This document shows, piece by piece, positions 49,121 to 58,121 of a DNA stretch of 64,000 nt. A program made the position numbers and the translations under genes. The stretch lies in assembly GCA_963825315.1 (NCBI GenBank), contig CAWGST010000001.1:558001-622000 (forward strand), in the 5' to 3' direction. The DNA comes from DASRLE01 sp963825315. Its GTDB lineage: Bacteria; Verrucomicrobiota; Verrucomicrobiia; Limisphaerales; Palsa-1400. The notes beneath the pieces are model-generated. The model was not told the DNA's origin, searched no databases, and saw nothing but the letters and a program-made list of their open reading frames with translations. Positions within the stretch are counted from its first letter, which is position 1, and every line of letters starts with the position of its first letter.

Positions 49121-49342
49121 TTAAATTCCTTCAACCAAGTCCCGCACCTCAAGGCCCAAGGCTCGGGCGATTTTCACCAAATTATCCACCGACGGCGATT
49201 CGGCTCTCCGCTCGATTCGGCTGATAAACACCGTGGAGAGGTCGGCTTTCTCTGCCAACTTCTCCTGGCTGAATCCAGCCTCTTTGCGTGCGGCACGAAT
49301 TGCCTCACCCAACAGGCGGCGGTGCTTCTGGATGGCCGACAT
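49121..49342 (-). CDS. XRE-family transcriptional regulator
   Basis: A small protein of 73 residues starting MSAIQKHRRLLGEAIRAARK, with a complete Cro/CI helix-turn-helix (AGFSQEKLAEKADLSTVFIS followed by RIERRAESPSVDNLVKIARA). It has no extra domain. A plain housekeeping or prophage-type repressor are both possible; no target is visible. Confidence 0.88.
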   Translation of the reverse strand: MSAIQKHRRLLGEAIRAARKEAGFSQEKLAEKADLSTVFISRIERRAESPSVDNLVKIARALGLEVRDLVEGI

Positions 49343-49544
49343 GACCGATTTAGAAAGCACGAGCCGCAAAATGTCGCCATGTCATTAACGACTAGTTTTT
49401 GCGGATTTCGCTTGCATTCCTTTGGGAAAAGGTTCAAAAAGGGAGTCGTCATAAAGGTCTGTTTTGTTGGCGGGGGCGGGTGTCCAATCCCGGTCGGATT
49501 CGAGGCTTTCCGGGGTAAAATGGACATGTTGGCTTCCCGACGAA

Positions 49545-49808
49545 ATGAAAACATTTATGAAAACAACAAAAACATTATTCGGAATTCTCATCATCACGGC
49601 GACCTTTGCAATGAATGGCCACTCTCAAGTTCAAATCTATCAATTCTCGGTTCCCATCGGCGGGTATATGACAATGAGTGTTCAGGATTTGGATGCCAAT
49701 GCCGCATCAAATAATTCTGGTGCTTTTCAACTGAACTTTAACAGCCTCTCCGAGACAATATATCTTGACCCAGCAGGCGGAACACTTCGTCAGGTTGGCA
49801 CGATTTCC
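49545..49808 (+). pseudogene. Exported protein fragment, truncated by ISL3
   Basis: About 88 codons from MKTFMKTTKTLFGILIITAT, with a signal peptide, then beta-rich sequence (QVQIYQFSVPIGGYMTMSVQ). The frame runs into the left end of the ISL3 element at about 49809, and the remainder is not found on its far side. The start of a PEP-CTERM-type exported protein would look like this, but the sorting signal is missing. Confidence 0.7.
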
Positions 49809-50164
49809 GGTTCTTCCGGAAAGTTGGAGTCTGGGATGAGGATTTTGTAGCATAGGGCATGAGTCAAAGCTTGTTGTATCATGCGTTTGGGGTTCGAGAG
49901 GGCTACGATTACGTGAAGACATTGTATGAGGACGGTTGTATCCGCTTCGTGCTGGAACCGCGGAAAGAGTTGTTGGTTTGCCCGGATTGCCACAGCAAGG
50001 AGGTCAGTCGCAAGGGGCGGCGCTTCCGGGAGTTGCAAACGGTGCCTATTGGGTGTCGAACGACAATTAAAAATCACCACTGACGACAATTAAAATTCAC
50101 CAGTGAGCCGGTAATGATCAGGCGGCGGTTGGGATGGCCGGAGGCCATCCCCAAACCGCCGCAA

Positions 50165-51653
50165 ATGATCACAAACAAACAATACCGGAAGCTCATGAGT
50201 GAATATCAGAAAGCAGCGAACATTGTCGTCAGCGCGATGAAAGCGGATGTGCATCCGCAGACCGCGCGAAAATACATCCAGGCGGCCCAACCGCCGGAGC
50301 AACTGCAACAGAAGCATGGCTGGCGCACGCGGCCCGATCCGCTGGCGGCCATTTGGGAACCCGCCCGGCAAATGCTCTTCCAAGCGCCCGAACTGGAAGC
50401 CAAAGAGTTGTTCGATTATCTGCGGGGCCTCCATCCCGACCAGGCCGCCGGCTCGGCGTTGCGCTCGTTTCAACGGCGGGTGCTGCAATGGCGTTTGCAG
50501 CATGGCCGGGACAAGGAGGTGTTTTTCGAGCAGGAGCATCAACCAGGCAGGGTGATGCAGGTGGATTGGACCGAACGCCAGCGAGTTGGCGGTGACGGTG
50601 CGGGGAGCGCCGCTGGAGCATTTGTTGTGTCATGCGGTCTTGCCCTATTCCAATTGGTCGTGGGCCACGCGCTGTCAATCCGAGTCGCTGTTGAGTCTGC
50701 GCCACGGTTTGCAGGAGGCATTGCATCAATTGGGCCGGGTGCCGGAACGGCTGCAAATCGACAACAGCAGCGCCGCCACCCATCGCATCGGCAGCGGCGG
50801 ACGGGAGTTCAACCGTGATTTTCTGGCGCTGGCGGAGCACTACGGGCTGAAGCCCCAAACCATCGGCATTCGCAAGCCGCACGAAAACGGCGATGTGGAA
50901 TCGCGCAACGGCCATCTGAAACGGCGGCTCAAGCAACATCTGCTCTTGCGCGGCTATCGGGACTTTGAAGCGGCCGAAGCGTATGACCGGTTTCTGTGGA
51001 CGGCGTTGCGCAAGGGCAATCAGAACTGCTCGGTCAAACTCAAGGAGGAGTGGGAGGCGCTGCGTCCGCTGCCTCCGACCCGCTTGAGCGAGTATGACGA
51101 ACTGCGCTGTCCGGTCAGCCTCCACAGCACGATTCGGGTCAAGAAGGTGACCTATTCGGTGCCGGCGCGCTGGATCGGCCAGGAGGTTAAAGTGGAAGTT
51201 TACGAAGGGCATTTGAAAATCTTTCACGGGCGGGAACTGCTGCTGGAGTTGGCGCGAGCCACCGGGGATCGCGGCGCGGTGATCGACTACCGGCACTTGA
51301 TCGAGCCTCTGCTGCGCAAGCCCGGCGCGTTCACCCATTACGTGCATCGCGAGGAGTTTTTCCCCGATGGGTCGTTCCGTTTGGCCTATGACCGTCTGGT
51401 CAACGATCATGGTTTGCGGGCCGGTCAAATCGAATATCTGCACCTGCTCAAACTGGCGTCTGAACTGGGCGAGTCGGCCCTGAGCGCCCTGGTCGGCGAA
51501 TGGGCCGGCCCCAATCGGACAGGCCGGTGGCGCGCGGCGGATTTGCGGCGTTACTTGAACTTGGACGCCGGCGCCCGCTGGCCGGAGATGACGCTGGAGC
51601 CGGAACTGAGCGGCTACGACGCGTTGCTGGAAAGGCCGGTGTCCCATGAATAA
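50165..51653 (+). CDS. istA: IS21-family transposase IstA, with one frameshift
   Basis: Starts MITNKQYRKLMSEYQKAANI and reaches the first catalytic aspartate at RVMQVDWT. There an extra G (50573) shifts the frame. Without it the reading is WTNASELAVTVRGAPLEHLL and continues through LQIDNSSAATHR and KPHENGDVESRNGHLKRRLK to 51653. This is not a homopolymer, so it may be a real inactivating mutation or an error. The gene overlaps istB by 8 bases. Confidence 0.87.
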
Positions 51654-52401
51654 CGACCCGCTGGCCTTGCTCTTAAAATCCTTTCGCCTGGGCACGATGG
51701 CGGCGATCTATGAAGGCACCTTGCAACAAGCCGAGCAACAAAACTGGGGCTATCGAAAGTTCCTGCTGCACCTGTGCGAGAGCGAAGCGCAGGACCAACG
51801 GCAACGCAAACTGGAGCGGTTGCTCAAGCAATCGGGCCTGCCGCAAGGCAAAGACCTGGGCAGCTTGGAGGAAACCAAACTGCCCGCCAAAGTGCGCCGG
51901 ATGCTGCCCAGCTTGCTGGACGGCGGCTTTGTCCAGCGAGCCGAGAACGTCATCGCCATTGGCTTGCCCGGCCGGGGCAAAAGCCATTTTTTGGCCGCCT
52001 TGGGACGGGAGTTGATCCTGCGCCATCGCTACGCCGTGCTCTTTGTGCCGACCTTCAAGCTGGTGCAACAATTATTGACCGCCAAGCGAGATCTGCGTCT
52101 GGAAGAGCGCTTGCGCGAACTGGATCAGTTTGACGCGGTCATTCTGGACGACGTTGGCTACGTCAAGCAGGAGCGGGACGAAATGGAAGTGCTGTTCACG
52201 TTCCTGGCGGAACGCTACGAACGGCGCAGTGTGATGATCAGCAGCAATCTGGTCTTCTCCAAGTGGGACCAGATTTTCAAAGACCCGATGACGACGATGG
52301 CCGCCATTGACCGGCTGGTGCATCACGCCATCCTGTTGGAGTTCCAGGGGGAGAGTTTGCGAGTGCCCAAAGAAAAAGAACAAAACAGGGGCGGCGGGTA
52401 A
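51646..52401 (+). CDS. istB: IS21-family helper ATPase IstB
   Basis: A AAA+ ATPase of 251 residues that assists IstA in target choice. Walker A is GLPGRGKSHFLAALG and Walker B is FDAVILDDVGYVKQ. The arginine-containing C-terminal region (RSVMISSNLVFSKWDQIFKD) is complete. The gene is intact even though istA is not. Confidence 0.94.
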   Translation: MNNDPLALLLKSFRLGTMAAIYEGTLQQAEQQNWGYRKFLLHLCESEAQDQRQRKLERLLKQSGLPQGKDLGSLEETKLPAKVRRMLPSLLDGGFVQRAENVIAIGLPGRGKSHFLAALGRELILRHRYAVLFVPTFKLVQQLLTAKRDLRLEERLRELDQFDAVILDDVGYVKQERDEMEVLFTFLAERYERRSVMISSNLVFSKWDQIFKDPMTTMAAIDRLVHHAILLEFQGESLRVPKEKEQNRGGG

Positions 52402-53430
52402 CGCCGAGGCCCCCCAGCCCCTTCGGTTCCACTGCGTCCTTGTCGCTACGCTCCAAAGACTCCGTTCCACCGAAGGGGCTGGACAAACGTTACAGAACAG
52501 TGAAACGATGAACCTTAACAACCGGCCTCAGTGGTGATTTTTAATTGTCGCTGATGGTGAAGAATAGTTGTCGTTGAAGATATTGGGCTCAAACCGGTGT
52601 TCTTGGTGACTGAGGTGCCCAAGTGTCAGTGCCGGGATTGCGGAAAGACCTTCGAGGTCTCCCCCCTTTGCCCCGGCCTACGTGAGCTACACCCACCGGA
52701 TGAAAGCCTTCATTGAAGATCTCTACGGAGTGATGACCGTGAGCGATCTGGCGGCCATCACCGCGCTGGGCTGGGATACAGTCAAGAATATCGTCAAGGC
52801 CAAGCTGGAGCGCCGGGATGGGCATCCCCGGCTCAAGGGCCTGCGGTATTTGTCCATCGACGAGATTTACGTCGGGCGCTCCAGGAAATTCTACACGCTG
52901 GTCATCGACCTGGAGAGCGGTCGGATCGTCTGGGTAGCGCCGGGCAAGGGGGCCGACGCGCTGCGCAGGTTCTGGCGGGCCTTGCGCCTGAGCAAAGCCA
53001 GGATCAAGGGAGTGGCCATGGATATGAGCGCCGCCTACTGGGCGGCGGTGCTGGACCAGTTGCCCAATGCGGCCATCGTCTTTGACCGGTTCCACCTCAC
53101 CAAGCTGATGAACGAGAAAATCGATGACCTGCGCCGGCAGATGGTCTCCGAAGCCAGCGGGCTGATGAAGAAAACGGTCAAGGGCTTGCGCTACTTGCTG
53201 TTGATGCGCCGCGAAAACGTGGACCAGGACAAGCTGCCCCGCCTGGACGAGGCGCTCAAACACAACGAGCCTCTGCTGACCGCCTACCTGCTCAAAGAAG
53301 CCCTGATCCTGCTCTGGGAGCAATCTTCCTACGCGCGCATGAGGTCCTTTTTCCGGCAATGGTGCGATTGGGCCCTGGACTCGGGCATCCGGCAGATGAT
53401 GCAAATGGCCAAGAGTCTTCTCCTTCATAG

Positions 53431-53573
53431 TATTACTTTGTTAAGTATAAGATCGGAAAAAAAGCATGAAATGCCCATAAACATTGACGAAAACCGCGAT
53501 TGGGCGACCGGATTTTGCTCTTTCAACACATTTCATTCTTCACTCGCAGTTTGCGCAACTTAACAGAGTAATA
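53431..53573. repeat. Possible small inverted-repeat element (about 143 bp)
   Basis: TATTACTTTGTTAAGT at 53431 and its near-complement ACTTAACAGAGTAATA at 53558-53573 pair over 15 of 16 bases and enclose 111 bases without coding capacity. It sits exactly where similarity to the ISL3 transposase ends. A MITE-like insertion is possible, but no target duplication is clear. Confidence 0.45.
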
Positions 53574-53808
53574 AGCGATTTGCCTGCGTATTTCGGCGGT
53601 CGCCGCATGATTTGCTACCATCCGGTCAAGTTCATCCAGGTGCTCAACTATGCTTTTCATTCCGTCAGAAAAGCACTAAAAACATGAATTATCAATCAGG
53701 AAAGAACCGCGTCAACCGCCCTGAAACAACTAAATAAATTCAAATTAAGGGACTACCCGAATTTCCACCGGCTTGCAATTGCAGCGAAAGTCATTTAACT
53801 TTCAATAT

Positions 53809-54006
53809 ATGAGCAGCAAAGCCCAAGCCGTCATTCAGGAATTCAACAGCTTGCCGCAAGTCGAACAGTTGGCGGTCTATGAAGCGATTGCCCGCAAAGT
53901 GACCCCAGCGGACTACGGGCCTCTCTCAGATGAGGACCTAACCGCAATTGCCGCCGAAACCTTTGCGTTGCTGGACCAGGAGGAGAGCCGTGCCCAGTCG
54001 CGGTGA
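53809..54006 (+). CDS. Antitoxin of a MazF-type module
   Basis: A small acidic protein of 65 residues, MSSKAQAVIQEFNSLPQVEQ at its start and a helix-rich acidic tail (DEDLTAIAAETFALLDQEES). It precedes and overlaps a MazF-type toxin by 17 bases. The start at 53809 is preferred over one 12 codons upstream, which is basic and unlike the family. Confidence 0.82.
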   Translation: MSSKAQAVIQEFNSLPQVEQLAVYEAIARKVTPADYGPLSDEDLTAIAAETFALLDQEESRAQSR

Positions 54007-54298
54007 GGTTTGGATGGTGGATTTAGGAATGATTCAAAAGGTTCGGCCTGCGCTGATCCTCAACCGCCCATTCAAGGACACAGACCGCGCGTTAATTAGT
54101 GTGATTCCCCACACCACGGCATTGCGCGGTTCTGATCTCGAAATTCAAGTCAACGTGCCCTTTCTCCAACCCGGAGCCTTTCTGGTCCAAAATCCCATTA
54201 CAATTTCGGCGGTGAAAGCCGAGCGATTCCTCGGTCGATTGACAACCCAACAATTGGCGTTGGTTGAAGCAGGCGTTCGCAATTGGCTTGGCCTGTAG
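53990..54298 (+). CDS. PemK/MazF-family toxin
   Basis: A protein of 102 residues from GTG 53990 (MPSRGEVWMVDLGMIQKVRP), preceded by AGGAGAG. The MazF pattern GEVWMVDLG, RPALILNRPF and SVIPHTTALRGSDLEI is clear; GRLTTQQLALVEAGVRNWLG closes it. Tail to tail with hypF. This is the second MazF-type module in the window. It differs clearly in sequence from the one at 33731. Confidence 0.9.
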   Translation: MPSRGEVWMVDLGMIQKVRPALILNRPFKDTDRALISVIPHTTALRGSDLEIQVNVPFLQPGAFLVQNPITISAVKAERFLGRLTTQQLALVEAGVRNWLGL

Positions 54299-54311
54299 GC
54301 CAAAAGCGATT

Positions 54312-56786
54312 TTAAGCCTGCAAGTCAACAGGGAGACCCATGAGCGTGGCAACGATTTGGCCCAGGGCGATTCCGCCGTCGTTGGGCGGAATGCGCTGGT
54401 GCCAATATGGCCGGAAGCCTTCCTGTTCCAACCGGGCGGCCACCCTTTCGGTGAGATACCGATTCTGGAAGCAGCCGCCCGAAAGCGCCAACTGGGGTTG
54501 TCCGACCCGCTGCGCCACGGCGACGATGACCCCGGCCAGCGTGTTGTGAAATTTCGCCGAGATCAATCCAACGGGAAGATGGCGCTTCACGTCCGCCAAA
54601 ATGTCCTTGACCATGGGCCTCCAGTCCACGACCAGCATGGATTCGCCACCGGACGCATCTTGACACTGACAGCCTTGGATGGGAGAAACCCCTCTCCCTA
54701 ACCCTCTCCCCACTTCGTGGGGCGAGGGGACAGGCAAATCCTGACTTGGCAGCGCCGAAATGCGCCCGTCGCCACCCGGCTGCTCCTTGCAAACCAATTC
54801 AAACGAATACGTTTCATCCGTCTTGATGTCGTTGATCGCGAACTCCAGCTCCATCGCCGCCTGGCCCTCAAACCGGACGATTTGCCGGATGCCGAGGAAC
54901 GCCGCCACGGCATCAAATAACCGCCCCACGCTGGACGTGAGCGGCGAGTTGATCCCGCCTCTCAACATGCCCGTCAAACCCGGCAGATCGGCCGCGGCAA
55001 AGGACTTCATTGGCGGCGACTCGCGCGAGGCCAGCGCGTCTTCGCCAAACACCTCGTAAAGCATCCCCAGCATCGCCCGGCGCGGTTCCCTGACCGCCTG
55101 TTCGCCGCCGGGCAACCGGAACTGCCGAAAATGGGCCACGCGCTGGCACGCCTTTTCAGTCAACAAGAAAAACTCCCCGCCCCAGACGGTTCCGTCCAAT
55201 CCATGGCCCGTGCCGTCCCAGGAAACACCGAGCAGCGGCGGCGCCAGTTCGTTTTCGGCGGCGCAGGCGAGGACGTGCGCGATGTGATGTTGCACGGAAA
55301 CGCCCCGCCAGCCGGTTTTCCGGGCAACAAGGCTCCTGGCGAATTGGGTCGAAAGGTAGTCCGGATGCCCGTCGCTGGCAATCAATCGGGGTTCGGCTTC
55401 ATAGAGCCGCTCGAAATCGTTGATGACGCCAAGAAAGGCCTCGTAGGACTGCACCGTTTCCAGGTCGCCGATGTGCTGGCTGACAAACACCTGCGGTCCG
55501 ATTGCCAGCGCCACGGTGTTTTTCAAATGTCCGCCCACCGCCAAAATCGGCGAGTCGGTGTCGAGGGCGGTCGCGGGCCTTCCGGCTGTCAATCGCACGG
55601 GCAGGGGCGCATAACCGCGCGCCCGCCGCAAGACCTGCTCGCGTCCCAGCACCACGCGCACCACGGAATCATCCACGTGCCGGACAATGGGCCGGTTATG
55701 CACCAGGAACATGTCGGCGATGTTGCGGAGCCTTTGCAGGGCCTCCCGCTCGTCAATGCATATAGGTTCGTCGCTCAGATTGCCGCTGGTTGCCACCACC
55801 GGAAACTTCAACTCGGCCATCAACAAATGGTGCAACGGCGAATAGGGAAGCATCACGCCCAGGTTCGGATTGCCCGGAGCAACCGATGACGCCGTCGCCG
55901 CGAGTCTTTGCAGCAGGACAATGGGAGATTCGGGCGATGCCAGCAGGCGCGCTTCCATGTCCGAGACGCGACAATCCGCGCCAACGGCGTTCAGCGACGG
56001 ATACATCAAGGCGAGGGGTTTCTCCTCGCGCTGTTTGCGTTCGCGCAGGCGCCGCACCGCGGCTTCGTTGCGCGCATCGGCCATCAACTGGAAGCCGCCG
56101 ATGCCTTTGAGCGCCAGAATTTTGCCCTCGCGGACGGTATTGACCGCCTGCAACAAGGCTTCGTGATGCGGTGGCGAGCACGGCCCCCCCGGCGTCCCAC
56201 AATTCCAGATGCGGACCGCACTTGGGACAGGCATTCGGCTGGGCGTGGAAGCGGCGGTTGGCGGGGTCGCGGTATTCCTGCCCGCATTCCGGGCATAGGG
56301 CGAACTGTTTCATGGAGGTGTTGGCGCGATCGTAGGGGAGCGACTCCACAATCGAGAAGCGCGGCCCGCAATTGGTGCAATTGGTGAACGGATAGAGATG
56401 CCGCCGGTTCCGCGGATCAAAAATCTCGCGCAGGCATTCGGGACAAGTGGCAAGGTCCGGCATGATGATCGCCGTCTTGCCGGAGCCGGTTTCGCTGGGC
56501 CGGATTTCAAAACCCGCGTACCCGCCGCGTCCAGCCACCAGGATTCCAGACTGTGGATGAAACTGCGCGGCGGCTTCTCCGTTTGCAGGCGGAGCAGGAA
56601 TTGCTCCAGGCCGGCGCGCGAACCTTCCGCTTCAATGAAAACGCCCTGGCTGGAATTGTTGACCCAGCCGGCCAGACCGAGTTCCGCCGCGAGGCGATGC
56701 ACAAACGGCCGAAAACCAACCCCTTGCACCGCGCCACGCACGGCAATTTTCAAGCGCGTTGTTGGCGGCGCATTCAAGCAAGTCAT
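54312..56786 (-). CDS. hypF: Carbamoyltransferase HypF, with two frameshifts
   Basis: HypF makes the cyanide ligands of [NiFe] hydrogenases from carbamoyl phosphate. The acylphosphatase domain starts near LKIAVRGAVQGVGFRPFVHR (start MTCLNAPP at 56786). The frame is lost at CCC 56521-56523, then continues with zinc fingers (DLATCPECLREIFDP, NCTNCGPRFS, LCPECGQEY, ACPKCGP). It is lost again at a C7 run (56184-56190), then continues with the YrdC-like and Kae1-like domains (ALKGIGGFQLMADA, SWDGTGHGLDGTVWGGEF, LALSGGCFQNRYL). Both sites are G/C homopolymers. No other hyp or hydrogenase gene is in the window. Confidence 0.9.
54680..54735. repeat. Palindromic repeat inserted in the hypF coding region
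   Basis: CCCTCTCCCCAC and GTGGGGCGAGGG form a 12-bp stem with one mismatch around TTC (54702-54728), preceded by CCCCTCTCCCTAACCCTCTC. Strings of this kind are widespread dispersed repeats in GC-rich genomes. Here the sequence is read through in frame as SPHEVGRGLGRGVS within HypF, between two conserved blocks. Confidence 0.7.
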
Positions 56787-56908
56787 CCGGATGGAGCCTG
56801 TCCCCAAACCAGCCGTTTTGCAATTGCCATTCAGGCTCCGGTTATTGTTCGCATTGGAACAAAGAACCCTGGTGGCATCGCATATCCTCTGAGTCATGTC
56901 CGGCGCAC

Positions 56909-56936
56909 AAAAAAACCCCGGCATTGCTGCCGGGGC
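56909..56936 (-). terminator. Rho-independent terminator of the PEP-CTERM gene
   Basis: On the minus strand GCCCCGGCA pairs with TGCCGGGG across GCAA and is followed by seven T. It lies 22 bases after the stop of the PEP-CTERM gene and before hypF, separating the two transcripts. Confidence 0.93.
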
Positions 56937-56957
56937 TGAATGAAAGGATGCGTCGAA

Positions 56958-57785
56958 TTATTTGCGACGGCGGAACCAGGCCAAAGCCGCGACGGCATTG
57001 ATTCCGAGCAGCATCAGGCTCGACGGTTCCGGAACCGCTTCAGGGGTGATGTTCGGGTTGTTGACAAACTGGTCGTTCGAAGTGTTGGAGTCAACAAAGG
57101 TGAAGCTGGAAGTATTAAAGGATGAAGCGTCGAATGTTCCGCTTCCGGAGTAAATCGCCGGGCCTCCTGCAGCGGGGCTCAATGTAAGGGTATAGCCTTC
57201 AGCGGCGCTGTTCAACGGGCCGCTCACCGCCAAGGCAACTTGGAGGCCGCCGTTCAAGGCACCAAAGGCAACCGGGAGCGCGGTCGCGGCTCCGCCGTCC
57301 ACACTCAGCCAGAGGTTGTCGGGACCACCTCCGACGTAGCTCAAGCCGAATGCCGTGCCGACGTTCACACCAGCAGAAGAACCCGAGCCACCGATACCGC
57401 CAGAGCCGATATCGATCGAGAACGTTTGATTATAAAGAGAGAGCGAACCGCTGGGGCCCGCCGTGAACGGACGGTTCATTTCAATGGACCCGATAACGGG
57501 GCTGCCGCCATTGGCGTAGGTGCCCCAAGCGTAGCCGGCGCTCAAAACCCCATCGGGGTTGCCGTACGAAGTCTGGTCAAGATAGGTGCCGACATAGGGC
57601 GGGTTGTTGGCATTGTTCAGCGTGAAGACCCACGCGTCAAAACCGCTGCCGAGATTCGCCGGAGACGTTCCCCAAGTGCCAACGTAATTGGCGGCGGTAT
57701 CGGACGCGGTTGCGGCGGCAAATGCGCCGGAGGCGGACAATCCCATCGCAAGGGCGATGGCCAAGGTTTTAAAGGTCGAGTTCAT
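56958..57785 (-). CDS. PEP-CTERM sorting-domain exported protein
   Basis: A secreted protein of 275 residues with a signal peptide (MNSTFKTLAIALAMGLSASG, cleavage near AFA) and a Gly/Ser/Asn-rich beta domain. It ends in a PEP-CTERM signal: VPEPSSLMLLGINAVAALAW followed by FRRRK. Exosortase-containing bacteria process such proteins for surface or EPS attachment. No exosortase gene is in the window. It is followed by a strong terminator and preceded by 336 bases shared with the divergent protease gene. Confidence 0.93.
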   Translation of the reverse strand: MNSTFKTLAIALAMGLSASGAFAAATASDTAANYVGTWGTSPANLGSGFDAWVFTLNNANNPPYVGTYLDQTSYGNPDGVLSAGYAWGTYANGGSPVIGSIEMNRPFTAGPSGSLSLYNQTFSIDIGSGGIGGSGSSAGVNVGTAFGLSYVGGGPDNLWLSVDGGAATALPVAFGALNGGLQVALAVSGPLNSAAEGYTLTLSPAAGGPAIYSGSGTFDASSFNTSSFTFVDSNTSNDQFVNNPNITPEAVPEPSSLMLLGINAVAALAWFRRRK

Positions 57786-58121
57786 GGTTTGATGCTTATA
57801 GTTTTGCTACGCTGTTTTTTTAGTCTGCTAATAAAAAGGTTACCACAAACCCCTGTTGCGCCGCTACCGCATGTTTATGCGGTGAAGCTTGCCTCCCAAA
57901 TGGCCTTTAAATTGCTGCATTTGCATCAAAATTTGGGCCGATATAAGGGAAAAAAGCCCTTGGCGCAGGTTTTTTGCCGCCACTGTCGGCTGATTGGCCA
58001 TTCATTTGGATGCGTCTGCCCAGTCCTTCAGCCCGGCATTGCTTTTCCGTCCGCATTTTTGCAAAGTCAGGGCCGGAAAGGGAAGGGTTTGCTCAACGTC
58101 CAAATTCATCCCGACGGCATT
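57786..58121. other. Divergent intergenic region
   Basis: This gap separates the PEP-CTERM gene from the protease gene and must hold promoters for both. An AT-rich stretch (57800-57850, with TTTTTTAGTCTGCTAATAAA) is near the PEP-CTERM start. I cannot assign -35/-10 elements with confidence and see no RNA gene. The frame upstream of the protease start remains open but lacks recognisable content. Confidence 0.5.

Larger units (their letters stand above)
50054..52580 (+). mobile_element. IS21-family element
   Basis: A 2527-bp element flanked by a 7-bp TATTGGG duplication (50047-50053 and 52581-52587). Each end carries two tandem copies of a CGACAATTAAAAATCACCA-type repeat, the multiple terminal repeats typical of IS21. 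It encodes istA and istB in the usual overlapping order. Confidence 0.92.
49859..53425 (+). pseudogene. ISL3-family transposase, broken
   Basis: The N-terminal part (MSQSLLYHAFGVREGYDYVK, with the zinc-binding CPDCHSKEVSRKG) ends at TATTGGG 50053. It continues at 52588 as LKPVFLVTEVPKCQCRDCGK. After a further one-base shift in a C6 run near 52661 it continues as YVSYTHRMKAFIEDLYGVMT to LSIDEIYVGRSRKF, VAMDMSAAYWAAV and FDRFHLTKLMNEKIDDLRR. It stops matching after GIRQMMQMAKSL. The C-terminal end with the last catalytic residue is absent, so it is inactive. Confidence 0.85.
49809..53430 (+). mobile_element. Decayed ISL3-family element (interrupted by IS21, 3' end lost)
   Basis: The left end is probably GGTTCTTCCGGAAAGTTGGA (49809). 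The element carries an ISL3 transposase gene that is split by an IS21 at 50054-52580 and loses similarity near 53425. No right terminal repeat is found. Its remaining length suggests loss of the last part of the transposase. Confidence 0.8.
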
